Below are positions 16,442 to 23,530 of a stretch of 26,444 nt of DNA, in pieces; position 1 is the stretch's first letter, and each line of letters opens with the position of its first letter. A model generated the notes under the pieces. The model was not told the origin of the DNA. It saw only the letters and a program-made list of their open reading frames with translations, and did no database searches. The stretch is from positions 1 to 26,444 of IMG/VR virus record IMGVR_UViG_3300006916_000318; one strand, given 5' to 3'. This DNA is from a virus. Made by a program: the position numbers and the translations under genes.

Positions 16442-16459
16442 TATAGATATGTATCTATA
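16442..16459. promoter_or_regulatory. Operator-like inverted repeat TATAGATA-TG-TATCTATA
   Basis: Two perfect 8-base arms around TG, 34 bases before the GTG of the nuclease gene and in the AT-rich part where a promoter is expected (TATAAC and TATAGA lie here). The symmetry fits a dimeric regulator such as the XRE protein of this phage; that link is a guess. Confidence 0.45.
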
Positions 16460-16492
16460 TGCAGTGATGCACCTAAGCAACAAGGAAATATC

Positions 16493-16927
16493 GTGAGACC
16501 AGTATACGAAAGTAATGCTGACAAAGAGCGCGAGCGAAAGTTAGCAAGTGTCGTAGCCAAAAGATGGCAAGTTGACGCAAAAGAAAATCCAAAGATGTAT
16601 CCCATCGACTACTGCTTTGTTAACAGCAAAGGAGAGGTCGAGGGGTTTGGCGAAATGAAAGTTCGCACACACAAATTTGGCACCTTTCCAACATACATTT
16701 TGTCAGTTCATAAGGTCGCGGATGCGAAAGCACTTGCCAGCGCGACGGGTAAGCGTGTAATTTTAATCGTGCAATGGAGTTGTGGAACCATTGCAACGTT
16801 AGATCTAGACACAACACCAACCAAGGTTGAGTGGGGTGGACGGAAGGATCGGGGTGATGGTCAGGACATGGAGCCTATCAATCATTACGCCTTGGATGAT
16901 TTCACAATCGCAACAACAGGAAACTAA
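16493..16927 (+). CDS. Putative PD-(D/E)XK-type nuclease (144 aa), GTG start
   Basis: The N-terminal helix (ADKERERKLASVVAKRW) is followed by IDYCFVNSKGEVEGFGEMKVR, in which Asp39 and Glu54-x-Lys56 are placed as in PD-(D/E)XK enzymes, and by strands of the same fold (LILIVQWSCGTIA-like). This suggests a small endonuclease or Holliday-junction type enzyme, but the family is not recognised with certainty. The start is GTG, chosen because the leader AGCAACAAGGAAATATC stands directly before it. It opens an operon with the small replication-linked protein and the primase-helicase. Confidence 0.7.
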   Translation: MRPVYESNADKERERKLASVVAKRWQVDAKENPKMYPIDYCFVNSKGEVEGFGEMKVRTHKFGTFPTYILSVHKVADAKALASATGKRVILIVQWSCGTIATLDLDTTPTKVEWGGRKDRGDGQDMEPINHYALDDFTIATTGN

Positions 16928-16929
16928 AC

Positions 16930-17214
16930 ATGAGCGAATACGCTTTCGACGGGAACACAATCAAGCTAAAGCAAGCCGACTATGATCGGTGGATCAAAGC
17001 CTTCAAAAACATACCGAACCTAGATGCAGTTCTACAAAGCCGAGATGATTGGCTGACGTATGATGCTGAGATCAAGACGCAACAGCGTTGGTTCTTGAGT
17101 ACCTCCGCATATCTGGCAAGCCAAGACAAGAAGGCTGCGCTGGAAAACAAGAGAGATCTGAGTGGTCGTAAGGTAAATCCTGACGGCACGGTTCGATTCA
17201 AAACGGCCCCGTAA
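16930..17214 (+). CDS. Small replication-associated protein (94 aa)
   Basis: The first 60 residues, with YAFDGNTIKLKQADYDRWIKA, then IPNLDAVLQ and WLTYDAE, resemble the conserved block in phage replication or helicase-loader proteins that ends in a WF motif (here QRWFLSTSAYLAS). The remaining tail is basic. Its leader is CGCAACAACAGGAAAC, a variant of the phage leader. It directly precedes the primase-helicase by one base, so a role in primase or helicase loading is plausible but not shown. Confidence 0.7.
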   Translation: MSEYAFDGNTIKLKQADYDRWIKAFKNIPNLDAVLQSRDDWLTYDAEIKTQQRWFLSTSAYLASQDKKAALENKRDLSGRKVNPDGTVRFKTAP

Positions 17215-17215
17215 C

Positions 17216-18922
17216 GTGGGCTTCTACGATGAGTTGGCAAGCCTAGGGTTTGCCTCCCGCGATCTGCGCGAGGGTCAGAGCAAGATTCTGTGCCCGTCAT
17301 GCAGTGATACCCGCACAAAAAATAAACACGAAAAGTGCCTGAGCATGTCCATCGACGGAGAGGGGGCGCAGTGGCGCTGCCATCACTGTGATTGGGAGGG
17401 CAACGTCTGGAGAAATACAATGCAAAGTCCGTTTAAACAGAAGGTGGAGAAGAAGGTTCCGAAGATTCCTGACCTGAATGAGTTGAGTGAAGGGGTAGTG
17501 AAGTGGTTCGCCAAGCGAGGAATCTCTGAAGCCACGCTGGACATGGCTGGAGTTGAATCGGGTGAGGCTTTCATAGGTGGGGAGCGCAAGAACGCAATCG
17601 CATTTGTGCATAGAGACAAGGATGGCAAGACCATCAACGTGAAATTTCGCACACGAGACAAGGAGTTCAGCCAGATCAAGGATGGGCATCGCTTGCCGTA
17701 TCTCTGGAACATGGTGAACACGGATGAGCCGCACCTCATTATCACGGAAGGCGAGGTCGATGCGTTGACCTGCCTAGAGGCGGGACTGAGCAATGTCATC
17801 AGCGTACCCGATGGTGCGAGCGACAAGAAGCTCAATTGGATTGACGAGTTGAACGGTGAGTTGAATGGGTTCAAGAGGATTGTGCTTCTCACGGACGGGG
17901 ATTCCGTGGGCATAGCTATGCGTAACGAGCTTGCGCGTAGGCTAGGGAGGCACAGATGTTGGCGGGTGGAGTGGGACGAGGGATGCAAAGATCCGAATGA
18001 TGTGTTGATTGGGTACGGGAAGGAACGCCTGCGTGAGTTGGTAGAAACCGCAGAGCCGTGGCCCTTGAAGGCATTGCATGAAACGAAAGCCTATGCCGAT
18101 GATGCGTTTGCTCTATTGAATGGTGAGGTGAAGACGGGGATCTCGACAGGGATTACCGCGATGGATTGGAATTACAAGGTGAGGGCTGGTGAGCTAAACA
18201 TAATCTCCGGCGCTCCGGGCGTTGGCAAATCAGAATTCATGGATCAGATCTGTTTAAACCTTGCGTCAGAGCATGGCTGGAGATTCGCGGTTTGCTCGTT
18301 TGAGAATCCAGTTGATGAGCACATCAACAAGTTGGCTGCTAAGTACATACGCAAACCTGCGTGGGATACACAGTCTGGGCAGAAGATGAGCCATGAGGAG
18401 TGGGGCAAGGCGGTAGGATTTATCGGTAGCCATTACTACTGGATACGCTCAGACGATGAGGCACCCACTGTGGATTGGTGTTTGGAGAATGCGACTGCTT
18501 GTGTGCAGCGATACCCAAACGTGCGCGGGCTGATCCTTGATCCGTACAACGAGTTCGAGCATCGCAGACCAAGCGGGTGGACAGAGACCGAGTATGTGTC
18601 GCAGATGCTTGCAACATTGAAGCGTTGGGCAGCAGCCAACGAGTGCGCGATCTTCCTTGTGGCGCACCCTGCGAAGCTGAGAAGGAATCAAGACGGTTCG
18701 TTCCCAGTGCCAGAGCCATACGACATTGCTGGATCAGCAAACTTCTATAACAAAGCGGATAACATTTTGATTGTGGAAAGGGATTTCACGGAGGGTTCCG
18801 ATGACATTCGGATTCATGTGAAGAAGATTAGGTTTAAACAGAGCGGGAGGGTTGGTTGTGTTGAATTGAAATACAACTATACCGATGGGACTTACCGCTC
18901 ACCTGTGAAGATGAGCGGATAG
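17216..18922 (+). CDS. Primase-helicase, T7 gp4-like (568 aa)
   Basis: One protein that makes RNA primers and unwinds DNA at the phage fork. Order: zinc-binding domain with CPSC (26-29) and CHHC (55-58); TOPRIM primase core with ITEGEVDAL (Glu178) and LLTDGDSVG (Asp227/Asp229); linker; RecA-like helicase with Walker A GAPGVGKS (332-339), SFENP (361-365) and GLILDPYNEF as Walker B, then FLVAHPAKLRR and DIAGSANFYNKADN. The length matches T7 gp4 (566 aa). The start is GTG at 17216, one base after the previous stop, with a poor ribosome site, so coupling is likely. Three GTTTAAAC sites are inside (17431, 18252, 18832). Strong hairpin follows the stop. Confidence 0.95.
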   Translation: MGFYDELASLGFASRDLREGQSKILCPSCSDTRTKNKHEKCLSMSIDGEGAQWRCHHCDWEGNVWRNTMQSPFKQKVEKKVPKIPDLNELSEGVVKWFAKRGISEATLDMAGVESGEAFIGGERKNAIAFVHRDKDGKTINVKFRTRDKEFSQIKDGHRLPYLWNMVNTDEPHLIITEGEVDALTCLEAGLSNVISVPDGASDKKLNWIDELNGELNGFKRIVLLTDGDSVGIAMRNELARRLGRHRCWRVEWDEGCKDPNDVLIGYGKERLRELVETAEPWPLKALHETKAYADDAFALLNGEVKTGISTGITAMDWNYKVRAGELNIISGAPGVGKSEFMDQICLNLASEHGWRFAVCSFENPVDEHINKLAAKYIRKPAWDTQSGQKMSHEEWGKAVGFIGSHYYWIRSDDEAPTVDWCLENATACVQRYPNVRGLILDPYNEFEHRRPSGWTETEYVSQMLATLKRWAAANECAIFLVAHPAKLRRNQDGSFPVPEPYDIAGSANFYNKADNILIVERDFTEGSDDIRIHVKKIRFKQSGRVGCVELKYNYTDGTYRSPVKMSG

Positions 18923-18929
18923 GTGGATG

Positions 18930-18952
18930 GGGGGCGTAGCCCCCTATATTTT
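18930..18952 (+). terminator. Rho-independent terminator between convergent operons
   Basis: GGGGGC and GCCCCC pair perfectly around a GTA loop at 18930-18944, and TATATTTT follows on the plus strand. It lies seven bases after the primase-helicase stop and overlaps the stop of the converging HTH gene. The T-rich tract is on the plus side, so it mainly ends rightward transcription. Confidence 0.85.
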
Positions 18953-19369
18953 CTGGCCTAGCATCTCTTCGATCTCACGGATCGTTTCGTTGCGTTGCTC
19001 CTGCGTCTGCAAGATCCCGACCTTATCGTCAATGTAGTCCTTGTCTCCAAGGGCATCGACGGCCTTGATGACTTCATCGTTCATCTTCCATTTCAAGAAG
19101 TAGACGTACTGCCTACTCACTCCCTCTCGATCAGCGATCTGTGCAGGTTTCTCGTTTAAACGCAGTGATTCTTTGATTCGCTTGGTACGCTCTGACTTGT
19201 TGAAATCAACAACGTATCGCTTCACCTCATCGTACTTGCTGACACCCATGTGAGAGCGAAGCTCGTTGCGTACTGTGGACGGAGCCACGCCCACAACATC
19301 TGCGATGTCTTGCAGCTTCTTGCCTTGCTCACGCATGTGCATGGCTGCATCTATCCAAGGCTTATCCAT
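18944..19369 (-). CDS. Protein with two helix-turn-helix motifs (141 aa)
   Basis: Two DNA-binding helix-turn-helix units are visible: KLQDIADVVGVAPSTVRNEL (about 18-37) and PAQIADREGVSRQYVYFLKW (about 75-94). Both have the typical Ala-Asp-x2-Gly-Val-(Ala/Ser) turn. The C-terminus is acidic and helical. It may be a regulator or a site-specific DNA-organising protein; two similar units could read a symmetric or tandem site. It is the last gene of the leftward operon, starts in TGATG overlap behind GGAGG, and contains one GTTTAAAC (19154). Confidence 0.8.
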   Translation of the reverse strand: MDKPWIDAAMHMREQGKKLQDIADVVGVAPSTVRNELRSHMGVSKYDEVKRYVVDFNKSERTKRIKESLRLNEKPAQIADREGVSRQYVYFLKWKMNDEVIKAVDALGDKDYIDDKVGILQTQEQRNETIREIEEMLGQKI

Positions 19370-19782
19370 CAGTAGTCCTCCGGCATCAGCATGGTCAGGG
19401 TTTCGTGACCAGCATCGAGGATCAGATAGGTACGCAGATCTAGGTTGCCTGCCTTCGGGTTCTCATCGAAGGGGTACACCCCGATCATCATCAGACCAGA
19501 GCGCAGGTTCTCTTCGTTCTCCTGCACATCTTCTTCGTTAAGGGTTCCGTAATCCGCCTCGGCAAACCGCCTGAGACAACCAGTGACATAGCCGTTTAAA
19601 CACGATTTGTCTCTGAAGTATTCGATCAGATGGCTTTCGCAGTTGGCAGTGAGAGCAAATTGTTCAAGCCTTGCGAACACATCCGAGTGTGGTTGCATCA
19701 ACACTCGATCACGATCCCGCATTGGTTCTTGCGTCACGCCCTCGCGTAACGTGTTGCCCTGCATATCTACTACATCACCCAT
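19369..19782 (-). CDS. Conserved phage/plasmid protein (137 aa), unknown function
   Basis: The C-terminal half, with FAEADYGTLNEEDVQENEEN, then LMMIGVYPFDE and DLRTYLILDAGHETLTMLMP-EDY, resembles small proteins shared by plasmids and phages that carry a D(W/Y)G...ED...N block and end in LP-EY; none has a known role as far as I recall. The N-terminal half is less conserved and Cys-containing. Coupled to its neighbours by short overlaps (8 bases before, 1 after). GTTTAAAC at 19594 codes Leu-Asn. Confidence 0.75.
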   Translation of the reverse strand: MGDVVDMQGNTLREGVTQEPMRDRDRVLMQPHSDVFARLEQFALTANCESHLIEYFRDKSCLNGYVTGCLRRFAEADYGTLNEEDVQENEENLRSGLMMIGVYPFDENPKAGNLDLRTYLILDAGHETLTMLMPEDY

Positions 19783-19945
19783 TGTCTTTGCTCCTTATCT
19801 CAGCGATGAGGTTGTCTGCTAGGTCTGCGACCTTGACCATCCCATCGTCACGCTTTCTCAGCTTCGCTGTTTCTTTCTCTATCATCTTGATGATCTTCTC
19901 TTCGCCAAGATCCTTGGCAATCTTCGATAACTCTTTGATTTTCAT
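19775..19945 (-). CDS. Small charged helical protein (56 aa)
   Basis: It reads MKIKELSKIAKDLGEEKIIK and continues as an amphipathic Lys/Glu-rich helix; no known family. The ATG at 19945 was chosen over an upstream in-frame start because the leader CGCAACATTTGGAG lies eight bases before it and because it forms ATGA with the stop of the 36-aa peptide upstream. It overlaps the next gene by eight bases. Confidence 0.65.
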   Translation of the reverse strand: MKIKELSKIAKDLGEEKIIKMIEKETAKLRKRDDGMVKVADLADNLIAEIRSKDNG

Positions 19946-20052
19946 TGTGTCTCCAAATGTTGCGAGGCACAGGCGGGATCTCTCCCGCACTGCTCTCGGA
20001 AATCAATCTCATGTGCCAGCCCAAACGCCGCGATAAGCAGCGCGACTAACAC
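19942..20052 (-). CDS. Putative small membrane-anchored peptide (36 aa), GTG start
   Basis: It reads (V/M)LVALLIAAFGLAHEIDFRE and ends with a polar part holding two Cys (QCGRDPACASQ). The start has one short hydrophobic helix, as in a signal anchor. Support: it fills a gap between two genes, ends in ATGA with the next start, and is transcribed with them. Against it: the ribosome site before the GTG at 20052 is poor. A longer reading frame upstream exists but would overlap the preceding gene. Confidence 0.45.
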   Translation of the reverse strand: MLVALLIAAFGLAHEIDFREQCGRDPACASQHLETQ

Positions 20053-20086
20053 ACCTGTCTTACAATTTTGGGCGCAAGACGTACCC

Positions 20087-20368
20087 TCAGTGCATGACTG
20101 ATTCCATTTGCTTGTCGTTGTCCATGACGATGCTGATCTCATGTCTGGTTACCTCTCGTTCTAAAACCAATATGAGCGACCACATGATCTTTGTTTGAAG
20201 ATCGAGCGGTATCTCCATGTCCCTCACGGTGTTCACGATCTCGCGGGAGATGTGTCCGTATACTGCATGAAGCATGACATGCGGATCTTTCACATCGGCA
20301 AGCAAGTCTTGTGCGTGTCGCTGAGTCTCTTCGACCATGCGATTGATTTGTTCTGTGATCTTATCCAT
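20087..20368 (-). CDS. Unknown helical protein (93 aa)
   Basis: Predominantly helical and acidic, without a known motif (DKITEQINRMVEETQRHAQ, later HISREIVNTVRDMEIPL). The leader is CGCAACTACAGGAG, a looser form of the common leader, ten bases before the ATG. It starts inside the end of the preceding gene (8 bases). Confidence 0.7.
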   Translation of the reverse strand: MDKITEQINRMVEETQRHAQDLLADVKDPHVMLHAVYGHISREIVNTVRDMEIPLDLQTKIMWSLILVLEREVTRHEISIVMDNDKQMESVMH

Positions 20369-20732
20369 GAGAAACCTTCTCCTGTAGTTGCGTCAAAGTT
20401 TCGGATAGCTGGTGCGAGCGCACCTCTATCCATTGCGTCATTGGGTGAGTGACTATCTCGTCATCCTCCCGTCTTTCTAGGTATTGCCGACCGTTCTTTG
20501 TGAAGACTCGGCCCCCAACGCCTAATGATTTCAGCACTGCGTTTAAACGAGACTGTGTTGTTTTGGTGTGCCAACCAGCGTTGGTGATCCACACCTCACC
20601 TGTCTCGTTGTTGCGCCAAGCGATGGCATTGCCATGCAGGTACAGCGTGTTGTCATGTGACTCCGTGTTCGCCAGCTTGCCATCCCAGCCTCGGACAAAC
20701 CTGCCCACGATCTTTTCTTCGATGCCATTCAT
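20361..20732 (-). CDS. Unknown phage protein (123 aa) with winged-helix-like pattern
   Basis: The middle part, NTLYLHGNAIAWRNN-ETGE, VWITNAGWHTKTTQSRLNAV and GVGGRVFTKNGRQYL, alternates strands and a helix as in a small winged-helix or beta-rich phage family known to me only as hypothetical. It starts one base into the previous stop (TAATG). GTTTAAAC at 20541 codes Leu-Asn in SRLNAVL. Confidence 0.7.
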   Translation of the reverse strand: MNGIEEKIVGRFVRGWDGKLANTESHDNTLYLHGNAIAWRNNETGEVWITNAGWHTKTTQSRLNAVLKSLGVGGRVFTKNGRQYLERREDDEIVTHPMTQWIEVRSHQLSETLTQLQEKVSHG

Positions 20733-21139
20733 TAGTCGAACCTCGCTACTTTTGAATTACCTTCTTCGTCCCGAAGGGCGATGATCCCTGCCTCGTACAC
20801 GATGCACTCCAGATCCATGTCGGACTTGCTACGCGCCCTCATAATGAGGATAGGGTCTAGGTCTGGGTCTTCCTCATATGAGCTTATGAGGCGGCTCTGC
20901 GGCCCTATGGTGCTGGGCCAAGGGTATTCGTTGAACCCTCCGAATCCGTAGTTCTCGTCCATGATCTTGGACACACTGTCCAGATCAGTTCCCTGCTCAA
21001 TACCTGCGAGGAAGAAGTCGGGAATGAACCCTGCACAATGCACCATTCCGTGCTTGTTCATGTTGGTGTGTGCTTCGTTGGGATCAAACGTCCATGAAAG
21101 CATCACGTTGGATGGAAGTATCGTTATCTCTGTCTGCAT
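20732..21139 (-). CDS. Unknown protein (135 aa)
   Basis: No family recognised. It is acidic, Met-rich, with NYGFGGFNEYPWPSTIG in the middle and a beta-like end (LECIVYEAGIIALRDEEG). There is no membrane segment. Its leader is a full copy of GTTTAAACGCAACAAGGAG, seven bases before the ATG. Confidence 0.75.
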   Translation of the reverse strand: MQTEITILPSNVMLSWTFDPNEAHTNMNKHGMVHCAGFIPDFFLAGIEQGTDLDSVSKIMDENYGFGGFNEYPWPSTIGPQSRLISSYEEDPDLDPILIMRARSKSDMDLECIVYEAGIIALRDEEGNSKVARFD

Positions 21140-21181
21140 AGCAGCTCCTTGTTGCGTTTAAACATTTTCAAAATTAGGGGG

Positions 21182-21697
21182 TTATCGTTGCTTCGTGTTC
21201 ATTCCAAGCTCTTGGTTCAACTCCTCGGCATACTCCTTGGAATAAACCTCGCGGCTGTTGAACACATAGATCGGAAAGATCCCTTCCCATGCGAACATAT
21301 GATACTGATTGCTGGTATCTACCAGCCGCTCTTCTGCTGGATATAACTCAACGCCCTCCCAGTGATCGCCTAGGACGGCATTTTTGATGCGTTGCTTGGC
21401 CCTCCAATCGCCAAGCGGCTCGCGGTCTATGCGTTTGAATGATAGGTAGGTTGGGGTGTTGCCCTCAAAGCCATGCTGCTCATCCCACAGGACGCGCCGC
21501 ACTACTTGGAACATGGGTGACAGGTAGCACTTGGACTCGGCATCTTCCTGCGCCAACACCTCGGCGTTGTGCCTGATATGGGCATCAGACCAAACGGCGG
21601 GGGCATTCTTCTTGATGAGCGGCATCATCTGCTCGACGGTGCGCCTTGGCATAGGCACCTCTTCAAAGATGAAGTCCTTGTCTGTGTACACTTCCAT
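21182..21697 (-). CDS. Conserved phage protein (171 aa), RLVDTSNQYHMF family
   Basis: The segment LSFKRIDREPLGDWR, then QRIKNAVLGDHWEGVELYP and AEERLVDTSNQYHMFAW, is characteristic of a family that I know from many phages and some prophages, with unknown function. The N-terminal 70 residues vary. The start is ATG behind GGAGG; it lacks the CGCAAC leader and lies two bases after the preceding stop. No GTTTAAAC inside. Confidence 0.8.
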   Translation of the reverse strand: MEVYTDKDFIFEEVPMPRRTVEQMMPLIKKNAPAVWSDAHIRHNAEVLAQEDAESKCYLSPMFQVVRRVLWDEQHGFEGNTPTYLSFKRIDREPLGDWRAKQRIKNAVLGDHWEGVELYPAEERLVDTSNQYHMFAWEGIFPIYVFNSREVYSKEYAEELNQELGMNTKQR

Positions 21698-21699
21698 GC

Positions 21700-21891
21700 C
21701 TAATCCTCCAACTCAACTAAGTGCTCGAATGATTGTTTAAACACCTCAACCAAGTGATCGTAGTCACCTGACATCATGTTCGAGATTATCGGATCGGGAC
21801 TGTCGCCCGTCTGCTTGCATATGTTTCGGGCTATGCCCATCAACGCAAACGCATTTCCATCAGGGCCACTAAGGTCTATTCGTATCATCAC
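21700..21891 (-). CDS. Small phage protein (63 aa), DLSGPDGNAFALMG family
   Basis: The N-terminus IRIDLSGPDGNAFALMGIAR is a well conserved start of short phage proteins of unknown role; MSGDYDHLVEVFKQSFEHLV follows as a helix. The leader CGCAACAAGGAG is placed seven bases before the first of two ATG codons. It contains GTTTAAAC at 21735, coding Phe-Lys. Confidence 0.8.
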   Translation of the reverse strand: MMIRIDLSGPDGNAFALMGIARNICKQTGDSPDPIISNMMSGDYDHLVEVFKQSFEHLVELED

Positions 21892-21915
21892 TCTGTCTCC
21901 TTGTTGCGAGTGTTA

Positions 21916-22152
21916 CTAAAGTCTTTTCAGTTCGGGATTAACAAGTCCCAACAGCAACCCGACATCATTAGCCATGCTATGGTCGCCCACAGAATCGAAG
22001 TGACTCTGCGCTGCTACGGCAAGATTCCGAATGATATTTAGCTGATCCGCCTCTAGCTTGTACGGACGCAAGCTCTTTCTCAGGCTGTCGGTTGTGTAGG
22101 CGTTTTCAAGGCTCGAACCGAAGTGGGTTCCGTCTTCGTTGTATTTCGTCAT
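21916..22152 (-). CDS. Unknown protein (78 aa)
   Basis: No family recognised. Polar start (MTKYNEDGTHFGSSLENAYT) and a helical remainder (QLNIIRNLAVAAQSHFDSVG). The full leader GTTTAAACGCAACAAGGA precedes the ATG, eight bases between. Confidence 0.7.
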   Translation of the reverse strand: MTKYNEDGTHFGSSLENAYTTDSLRKSLRPYKLEADQLNIIRNLAVAAQSHFDSVGDHSMANDVGLLLGLVNPELKRL

Positions 22153-22216
22153 GTCGTTTTCCTTGTTGCGTTTAAACGGCTTGTCTCATCAGTGCGCCGG
22201 TAGCCAACCGACACAG

Positions 22217-22231
22217 ACCGCCAGAGGCGGT
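22217..22231. other. Perfect hairpin ACCGCC-AGA-GGCGGT
   Basis: A GC-rich 6-bp stem with a 3-base loop five bases beyond the stop of the 69-aa gene. On the plus strand TT follows; on the operon (minus) strand there is no T-run. It may weaken read-through or protect an RNA end within the operon. Confidence 0.4.
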
Positions 22232-22236
22232 TTCGA

Positions 22237-22446
22237 CTATGTTTCCAAAGACGCTCCGGTATCGAGATCCCACTGATCCACTAGCTTGTAATAAATCTTC
22301 GCAAGGTGTTTGCGCTTCGCTCGATTGAAGGATGGGGTCTCAATGTATGGGTTGTGATCCACATCCTGTTTCGCCATTTGCTCTAGCAGGTGTAAGAGTT
22401 CGCCTCGCGCTGCGTCGAGGGGGGTTTCGTTGTAGTGATTACGCAT
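22237..22446 (-). CDS. Unknown small helical protein (69 aa)
   Basis: Helical, with LDAARGELLHLLEQMAKQD and FNRAKRKHLAKIYYKLVDQW; no family recognised. The ATG follows CGCAACAAGGAG by six bases. No GTTTAAAC in the leader, where GTGTGTAAC-like sequence stands instead. Confidence 0.7.
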   Translation of the reverse strand: MRNHYNETPLDAARGELLHLLEQMAKQDVDHNPYIETPSFNRAKRKHLAKIYYKLVDQWDLDTGASLET

Positions 22447-22481
22447 GGTTTCTCCTTGTTGCGTTGTGTGTTACTAATGTA

Positions 22482-22658
22482 TTACAATGGGATCGTGTTG
22501 TCAACCCCTGTTGCAACTTGATCGTTGTCTTCATACAAACCGTCTATGTCTCCAGCGAAACCGTCGCACAAAAACTCAGAGTCTTCAGGCTCGTTTACGC
22601 AGTCGCCGCCGCAATACTTACATTCGATTTGGTTGCTGTTGTCATTGTATTCAGCCAT
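22482..22658 (-). CDS. Small acidic protein with Cys pairs (58 aa)
   Basis: It reads MAEYNDNSNQIECKYCGGDC and then a strongly acidic part with one more Cys (SEFLCDGFAG). CKYCGGDC could hold a metal ion. The frame extends upstream but the ATG at 22658 is preferred because the complete leader GTTTAAACGCAACAAGGAG lies six bases before it. Role unknown. Confidence 0.7.
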   Translation of the reverse strand: MAEYNDNSNQIECKYCGGDCVNEPEDSEFLCDGFAGDIDGLYEDNDQVATGVDNTIPL

Positions 22659-22705
22659 GTCGTTCTCCTTGTTGCGTTTAAACAGTACGCATATTTGCGT
22701 AATTC

Positions 22706-23530
22706 TTACGCTGCCTCGGTGTTGGCAGCGCATTCGTTCCAATGTCCCAGCACTGTATCCAGTGCCTCGTCCATCGTGTAGTAGCCCTTGTCGCCGTACA
22801 TCGGGGGGATGTACATGGCATCGGCAGGCAAGTCATCGAACTTCTTCACTCTGCCATAGCCGCTCACATATCCTGAGTAGGTGAACTCCATGATGCGGAA
22901 GCAAACTCGGCGCAACATGGATGGATGTGCCAGAGCGAAGGCGATGCGGTCAAGATCAAGCACTTCGTCAGCACGTTTGACCGTGATGAAGATGCGCTGC
23001 TCGTCGTGATCGTAGCCCTCGGTGTCAGATCGCTGGCAGGCAATCAACTCCACACGCTGACCAGACTGCTCGATCTGGTCGATCAGGGCGACAATGGCAG
23101 AGCCTTTGCGGATCATCGCGCTGGCCTCGGTGCTTGATGTGGCTCCGATGTCAGCGTAGATCTTGACGATGGGCATAGCGTTGCGGTTGCTGGTATCGTC
23201 CATCCAGACCATGTGATTCGGGACACCAGCGCAGTAGCTTGGGATGCAAGCTCGCTGACCGGCTACGCCGTACTCCCAATCAGGACGTTTAAACGATGCC
23301 TGCTTTGCCTTAGCAAACTCAACGCCAGATCCGATAGCGTCGCGCCCTTCGTCCCAGCCGCTGATCGCAGTCTGCACTGCATCACCGAAGGTGCGAGTGC
23401 CGTAGAACTCCTTGGCTTCGCGGCCCTCTTTTTTGGTGCTGGCTAGGCCATCCCAGCCCTCGTTGGGTTCGCGGTGCATGTCAGCCATGCACTCGTCCCA
23501 GCTTGCGTTGTACTCGATGACCTTGGTCAT
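22706..23530 (-). CDS. Partner of the CobS-like ATPase, possible degenerate vWA fold (274 aa)
   Basis: Near residues 121-165 it reads VKIYADIGATSSTEASAMI, then RKGSAIVALIDQIEQSGQR and VELIAC: a strand, a Ser/Thr turn, a helix and a strand, like the start of a von Willebrand A domain, but without a clear DxSxS metal motif. The N-terminus (EPNEGWDGLAST) and the C-terminus (YIPPMYGDKGYYTMDEAL) are conserved in phage homologues that sit beside CobS/MoxR-type ATPases. CobS acts with a vWA protein (CobT) in cobalt chelatase, so this pair may be a remodelling machine. It starts one base into the previous stop... the order is ATPase first, then this gene (TAATG). One GTTTAAAC at 23287. Confidence 0.7.
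   Translation of the reverse strand: MTKVIEYNASWDECMADMHREPNEGWDGLASTKKEGREAKEFYGTRTFGDAVQTAISGWDEGRDAIGSGVEFAKAKQASFKRPDWEYGVAGQRACIPSYCAGVPNHMVWMDDTSNRNAMPIVKIYADIGATSSTEASAMIRKGSAIVALIDQIEQSGQRVELIACQRSDTEGYDHDEQRIFITVKRADEVLDLDRIAFALAHPSMLRRVCFRIMEFTYSGYVSGYGRVKKFDDLPADAMYIPPMYGDKGYYTMDEALDTVLGHWNECAANTEAA

Larger units (their letters stand above)
16190..16492. other. 303-base intergenic region with orphan leader and G-rich tract
   Basis: No normal gene is visible. At 16205-16217 it holds CGCAACAAAGGAG, the phage translation leader, but no ATG/GTG/TTG at the right distance. A 9-base direct repeat TCCGATGTG lies at 16349-16357 and 16420-16428. Between them are a small hairpin (CCTCA, AAA, TGAGG) and two G6 runs separated by TTT. 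The right end is AT-rich with an inverted repeat (separate entry) and the leader AGCAACAAGGAAA of the next gene. It probably contains the promoter for the rightward nuclease/primase operon. Confidence 0.6.

Noticed and set aside
16250-16483. 77-codon minus-strand frame in the intergenic region
   Set aside because: No ribosome leader, odd composition, covers the promoter, repeat and leader elements of the plus strand.
22332-22884. Plus-strand frames opposite the small leftward genes
   Set aside because: They are antisense to genes with good leaders, lack ribosome sites and have Cys/Ser/Arg-rich shadow-like composition.
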